This document shows positions 60,410 through 64,000 of a DNA stretch of 64,000 bases, in pieces; the first letter of the stretch is position 1, and the number at the start of each line of letters is the position of its first letter. A model generated the notes under the pieces. The model had not been told where the DNA came from, made no database searches, and worked only from the letters and a program-made list of their open reading frames with translations. A program made the translations under genes and the position numbers. This stretch comes from CAZQGO01 sp964593065 (GTDB lineage Bacteria; Oederibacteriota; JAAXVQ01). The DNA is taken from the NCBI GenBank assembly GCA_964593065.1, contig CAZQGO010000002.1, positions 1 through 64,000 of the forward strand. The letters are read 5' to 3'.

Positions 60410-61014
60410 AACTGCCGGCCCTGCTGCAATTCCGGGTCTTGAAAACGGCCCTGAAATCCCTGGTGACGCCCGCGTACACCACTCCTTTTCCGCGCGAGCC
60501 CTTCGAGGCCATTCCGCAGTTCCGCGGCCGTCCCCGTTACCACGCGGACGAATGCATCGGTTGCGGGGCCTGCGCCGAGGTCTGCCCGGCGAAGTGCATC
60601 GACGTCAAGGACGAGACGACGCCCGGCCTGCCCGTGCGCCGGCTCGTGCAACATCTCGATTCCTGCATTTGTTGCGGACAGTGCGAGCGTTACTGCCCGA
60701 CGGGAAAAGGCATTCAACTTTCCCACGAGTTCGACTTCGTCGGGTTCACCCCCGCCGATTTCGAGGAAAGCGTGACCAAGGAGCTCCTGCTGTGCGAGGG
60801 GTGCGGCTGCGTGCTGGCGCCCGCGGACCAAATCCGCTGGCTGGCGAAGCGCCTGGGTCCGCTGGCGTTCACCAATCCCACCGTGATGCTCACGTCGCTG
60901 AAGGACCTAGCCGTGGTTTCCGAGGGAATCAAGCCGGAAGCCCCCGCCGACCGCGGCCAGCACCTCACCATCCAATGCCCCCGGTGTCGCAGGAAAACCT
61001 CCCTTGCCGTATAA
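60406..61014 (+). CDS. Two-cluster ferredoxin subunit with C-terminal zinc-ribbon-like cysteines (NuoI/HycF-like)
   Basis: A 202-residue subunit of the electron wire. Two [4Fe-4S] motifs are present: C50, C53, C56, C60 and C87, C90, C93, C97. The sequence then continues about 100 residues with CEGCGC (130-135) and CPRC (191-194). These two pairs resemble the C-terminal metal ribbon of HycF/HyfH and are absent from the shorter MbhN. It should link the hydrogenase small subunit to a ferredoxin or to the four-cluster subunit. Confidence 0.9.
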   Translation: MKLPALLQFRVLKTALKSLVTPAYTTPFPREPFEAIPQFRGRPRYHADECIGCGACAEVCPAKCIDVKDETTPGLPVRRLVQHLDSCICCGQCERYCPTGKGIQLSHEFDFVGFTPADFEESVTKELLLCEGCGCVLAPADQIRWLAKRLGPLAFTNPTVMLTSLKDLAVVSEGIKPEAPADRGQHLTIQCPRCRRKTSLAV

Positions 61015-61495
61015 TCCCTATCCCGCCGATCTGCGCCTCCAGCTCAGGAGCGTCCTCCAGGGGAAGGTCATGATCCTGGGCGTCGGCAACCGCCTGCGGG
61101 GAGACGATGGCGCCGGTTCGCATCTGATCGAACGACTGGCCGGCAAGGTCTCCTTCGCGCATGCGGACGGAGGGGTGGCGCCGGAAAACCATCTGGAAAA
61201 AATCGTGGCGGAGCGCCCCGATTCCCTCCTGATCGTGGATACCGCCGATTTCAGCGGCCGTCCCGGCGCGTACGCCCTGTTTGACCCCTTGGATCTGTTG
61301 GCGGGAGGGCTGTCCACGCATTCGTTGTCCCTGGGAATGTTGTATGATTATCTCAAGGCCAGGTTGCAGGTCAAGATCTGGCTGCTGGCCATCCAGCCCG
61401 AAACCATCGGCCTGCAGGAAGGTTTGAGCGCCAGGATTTCGGAGGCGGTCGACGTGATCGCCAAAGCTTTGATGGAATTGTTCCCCGTAGGCTGA
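61004..61495 (+). CDS. Hydrogenase maturation endopeptidase (HycI-like)
   Basis: A 163-residue nickel-dependent protease. GVGNRLRGDDGAG (27-39) supplies the first acidic nickel ligand, VDTADFSG the second, and THSLSLG the histidine. It should cut the C-terminal tail of the large subunit after nickel insertion. The start is TTG with AGGAAAA upstream, overlapping the ferredoxin gene by 11 bp. It closes the operon. Confidence 0.93.
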   Translation: MPYNPYPADLRLQLRSVLQGKVMILGVGNRLRGDDGAGSHLIERLAGKVSFAHADGGVAPENHLEKIVAERPDSLLIVDTADFSGRPGAYALFDPLDLLAGGLSTHSLSLGMLYDYLKARLQVKIWLLAIQPETIGLQEGLSARISEAVDVIAKALMELFPVG

Positions 61496-61536
61496 CCGGC
61501 CGTCCCGCCGGCCAAGGCCGGGAAAGGAGCAGGACC

Positions 61537-62016
61537 GTGAACATCTTCAGCATTCGCGAGGTATTCAAGATCGCAATCCAGATCGAGGAAAACGGCCAGC
61601 AGTTTTACCACCAGGCCGTCTCCATCGCCCAGGACGAGGGCGCGCGGAAATTATTCGGCTTCCTGGCCGGCGAGGAGGTGCGCCACCGGGAAATCTTCAC
61701 CCGCCTGCTGGCGGATGCCGGAGAGTACGAATCCCCTGAGAGCTATGCCGGCGAATGGAAGGATTACCTGACGGCCTATGCGTCCAACATCATTTTTCCG
61801 GCCCAGACGCTCGCCGAGAAGATGTCCGGCATCCGGGACACGCTCGCGGCCATCGAATTCGCCCTCAAGCGCGAAATGGATTCCATTTATTATTACCAGG
61901 AAATGAAGAATTTCGTGCCTCAGGGCCAGCGTGATTTAATCCAGACCATCATCGAGGAAGAACGCAAACATTTTATGAAACTGGTGGAATTGAAAAAAGG
62001 CTACAACGGCAAGTAA
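61537..62016 (+). CDS. Rubrerythrin-like ferritin family protein
   Basis: A 159-residue four-helix protein. Di-iron ligand patterns are IEENGQQFYH (first Glu), GEEVRHREIF (ExxH), a third-helix EFALKREMDSIYYY and a fourth-helix EEERKHF. No rubredoxin domain follows. Such proteins protect anaerobes from peroxide or store iron. The start is GTG, 41 bp after the protease stop, with a CCGGCC/GGCCGG hairpin at 61508-61521 just before the Shine-Dalgarno. It may be an occasional read-through member of the operon. Confidence 0.85.
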   Translation: MNIFSIREVFKIAIQIEENGQQFYHQAVSIAQDEGARKLFGFLAGEEVRHREIFTRLLADAGEYESPESYAGEWKDYLTAYASNIIFPAQTLAEKMSGIRDTLAAIEFALKREMDSIYYYQEMKNFVPQGQRDLIQTIIEEERKHFMKLVELKKGYNGK

Positions 62017-62150
62017 AACGGCCTCTCCCGGAGGAACGCCTTTGTCTTCCTCCTCCGAGCCGCGCGGCCCGCGTCTTTTCGCGCCTCTGCGCAGGGCCAA
62101 CCGGCTCGGCGTTTCGATCCGCGCAGTGAAACCCCCGAGACAAAACGCAT

Positions 62151-62591
62151 TCAGGCAGGCAGGTGGCCGACTTCCTGTCGGTGGCAGTGTTCCAGGAAGG
62201 TTTTGACCGGTTTGTGGCAATGATGATCGCGGATCAGAAATTCCACGCCGAAGCAGTACCCTTCCGCCTGGCGCGCCTCGCACCAGACCACCCGCGAGCG
62301 AATGACGACCTGCATGGGCTTGCCGTGGCGCACATGGGTCAGGGGGCTGTTCCGGGCTTCGGGCGTGTGTTTCCGGGGAAGGTGGAAGGACACGATCAGG
62401 GTTTCGCCCGCGCTGAGCCGGACCTGGCTGTTTAAGGCCAAACCGCCGGCGCCCAGATCGCGGGACATGCTTTCAAGGGTCTGCGCCAGTTTTCCGTCCC
62501 GGATGGGGCTGCACCGTACCCCGACCTGCAAGGGAAAGCGGGGATGGCGGCGCCTCTCCAATTTACGCGCATTCGCTGGCCGCAACTTCAT
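62151..62591 (-). CDS. PilZ-domain cyclic-di-GMP-binding protein
   Basis: A 146-residue single-domain protein. The ligand motif RRHPRF (14-19, an RxxxR-type site) and DLGAGGLAL (the D/NxSxxG-type site with Ala for Ser) are present. It is a probable cyclic-di-GMP receptor. AAGGAAGG lies before the ATG at 62591. The gene converges on the ferritin-like gene. Confidence 0.85.
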   Translation of the reverse strand: MKLRPANARKLERRRHPRFPLQVGVRCSPIRDGKLAQTLESMSRDLGAGGLALNSQVRLSAGETLIVSFHLPRKHTPEARNSPLTHVRHGKPMQVVIRSRVVWCEARQAEGYCFGVEFLIRDHHCHKPVKTFLEHCHRQEVGHLPA

Positions 62592-62700
62592 CGCCTTCCT
62601 TTCCGTACCGGAGAAAGACCCCCAGCCGGCCGTTCCCCTCATTTTCGTAAGCGCGGCAGCCTTTCCGCCCACTTCCGGCGTGCGCGGGTCTGATGCAATT

Positions 62701-62729
62701 ATTATAATTTCCCACCCCGGCAATGGCAA
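62701..62729 (-). promoter_or_regulatory. Promoter of the PilZ gene
   Basis: On the minus strand, TTGCCA (62724-62729) and a perfect TATAAT (62701-62706) are 17 bp apart. The start near 62694 gives a leader of about 103 nt. Confidence 0.6.
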
Positions 62730-62787
62730 TCTTTTTTGCGTTCCGCCGCGTCCCGGAATGTGCCCGGGTCCGGACCGCCTCCTCGCA

Positions 62788-64000
62788 TCAAAATTCGGCC
62801 TGAAACGACAACTGGTGCCGGCTGGCCAGCTCCCCCGGTTTCAGTGAGCCCGCCCAGCCCCAATCTCCGGGGATCATGACCCCCAGGTAGATGACCCGCA
62901 GGTATTTTTCCGGCTGCCAGGAAAAACCGATACGGACTGCACCATATTGCCTGGTTCGGACCTCGGGTTCCGACCACGCAGAATCATCATAGGCATCGGC
63001 CGTACGGATGGTGGTCGTGGTCGTGCTCGTACCATCGTCATAGGTCCTCACGGTCTGCCCGAAGAATGAAGTTGACTTTCGATACAGCCGGCTGGTTTCC
63101 CAGAGCCGAATAAGTTGTACGCCCAAACAGAGCGATAGTGCCGGCCGGAGTTCGCAAACCAGGCCGAGCGGCAAGATCAGCCGCGTAACCGCGAGTCTGG
63201 CTTTCAAAGCGTAATCGGCCGAGGAAGTAAGGAGCTCCGTATAATCCTGCGTGGGATCCCCGGCGCCGTATTCCCGGCGGTAAACCTGAACATCGGAATA
63301 GGATTCATCGTTTTTTTCTTCGTCGAATTGAATAGAAACCAACAGCCCGGTTCCCAGTTTCCATTTCCGCCAAAGCCATTGGGCTTGCGCTTTTCCTTCG
63401 ACGAGGGAGCGGTTTCCCGCTCCGGCAAGTCCCCGCCGGGTTTCGGCGTGAGTGGTGTCCACTTGAGTGTACAAACCATTGGGATAGCTCCAGGTACTGA
63501 AATAATCTTTCACCCACAACTGATCCCAATAAGACCAGGGCACATATTCGTATCCCATGCGAACAACCGTTACCAGCGCGGGCGAAAGCGTATAGTTCAC
63601 CCCGGCCTGGGCGGAGAACCCCGGACCGTTGCCGGCGCTGGCATAAGGGTAATAGGTATCGGGAGTTTGCGGAACCAGGGTCAGAGGGTCAAAGCTGGGG
63701 ATGTTCTCCGCGTTCTGCCCCACTGGGGCAGTTTCAAACGGGACCGCATTCCCGGAACGGACCGAGAAAACGGGCCCGGCCTGGAAATCCACCTCCAGGC
63801 GCCGGGAGGATTGCCACTGTTTCCGGGTCCGGCCTCCGAAAATGAGCTGCCATTGACCCGTGCTGAACTCCCGGCGTTCTTCTTGAGGGGCCGTCCCGCC
63901 GCTCTGCACGCTCTGACGGTTCGCGGTTTCCCCCCGCCACAAAAGACCCACGCGCGTATCCAGGTTCGGAGCCGTGGTCAGGGAGCGCGCGAAATAAAAG
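62788..64000 (-). CDS. Outer-membrane beta-barrel protein, 5' end outside the window (partial)
   Basis: At least 403 residues of a barrel-type protein. Amphipathic strands alternate with turns, and the protein ends in HQLSFQAEF with the terminal phenylalanine typical of BAM substrates. The frame stays open to the window edge, beginning ...FYFARSLTTAPNLDTRVG, so the start and signal peptide lie beyond 64000. Function is unknown. No conserved motif of a named porin family is recognised. Confidence 0.7.
   Translation of the reverse strand, partial: FYFARSLTTAPNLDTRVGLLWRGETANRQSVQSGGTAPQEERREFSTGQWQLIFGGRTRKQWQSSRRLEVDFQAGPVFSVRSGNAVPFETAPVGQNAENIPSFDPLTLVPQTPDTYYPYASAGNGPGFSAQAGVNYTLSPALVTVVRMGYEYVPWSYWDQLWVKDYFSTWSYPNGLYTQVDTTHAETRRGLAGAGNRSLVEGKAQAQWLWRKWKLGTGLLVSIQFDEEKNDESYSDVQVYRREYGAGDPTQDYTELLTSSADYALKARLAVTRLILPLGLVCELRPALSLCLGVQLIRLWETSRLYRKSTSFFGQTVRTYDDGTSTTTTTIRTADAYDDSAWSEPEVRTRQYGAVRIGFSWQPEKYLRVIYLGVMIPGDWGWAGSLKPGELASRHQLSFQAEF

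Overview
The window is one stretch of a high-GC bacterial chromosome. It starts inside a 16S rRNA gene that is transcribed leftward out of the window and ends inside an outer-membrane barrel gene. Several outer-membrane-type proteins, a Wza-like export lipoprotein and Wzx/Wzy/Wzc homologues point to a two-membraned cell. A complete hyp set with an Mrp-linked [NiFe] hydrogenase points to anaerobic, hydrogen-cycling metabolism. The mix resembles uncultured candidate phyla known mainly from metagenomes, and a 100-N scaffold gap fits a metagenome or draft assembly. No phylum can be named from reading alone; the 344-base 16S fragment could decide it.

Layout. (1) 1-720: 5' end of 16S rRNA, a structured leader and two tandem consensus promoters. 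(2) 721-11,744: leftward housekeeping genes, comprising an HD-GYP/GAF sensor, SAM hydrolase, rsfS-radC, an OmpA/MotB-like protein, YhaN/YhaO-type repair proteins, dtd, a zincin, a lone receiver and a ROK kinase. (3) 11,895-32,685: a long leftward exopolysaccharide locus with an initiating sugar transferase, Wza-like exporter, four GT4 glycosyltransferases, polysaccharide deacetylase, Wzx, Wzy and a Wzc-like protein whose kinase motifs are degenerate. Inside it sit a giant Thr/Pro-repeat surface protein broken by the assembly gap and a modification cassette (GNAT, PP-loop amidotransferase, AMP-ligase, ACP, radical SAM). (4) 32,857-39,457: a DUF4832-like secreted protein, a second initiating sugar transferase, a coupled pair (unknown protein plus GH35/42-like protein) and a PleD-like diguanylate cyclase. 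(5) 39,631-42,918: tRNA-Leu(GAG), class I aldolase, rhomboid protease and a ferritin-like/VIT1 fusion. (6) 43,072-48,910: hypABFCDE. (7) 49,108-61,495: a 17-gene hydrogenase operon. (8) 61,537-64,000: ferritin-like protein, PilZ protein and a partial barrel protein.

The most interesting system is (7). Its first two genes are close relatives of the beta and gamma subunits of archaeal cytoplasmic sulfhydrogenase (a NAD(P)H-linked FeS/flavin module). They are followed by a four-cluster ferredoxin, a group 4 membrane [NiFe] hydrogenase core (NuoH, B, C and D-like), a NuoL-like antiporter subunit, a fused MbhD/E-like protein, MrpB-G, a HycF-like ferredoxin and the maturation protease. Read together, it predicts an ion-pumping NAD(P)H- and/or ferredoxin-linked hydrogenase with two antiporter-like channels. 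The hyp operon next door supplies the NiFe(CN)2CO cofactor machinery.

Cyclic-di-GMP signalling is spread across the window (HD-GYP, GGDEF and PilZ proteins) and could control the exopolysaccharide locus.
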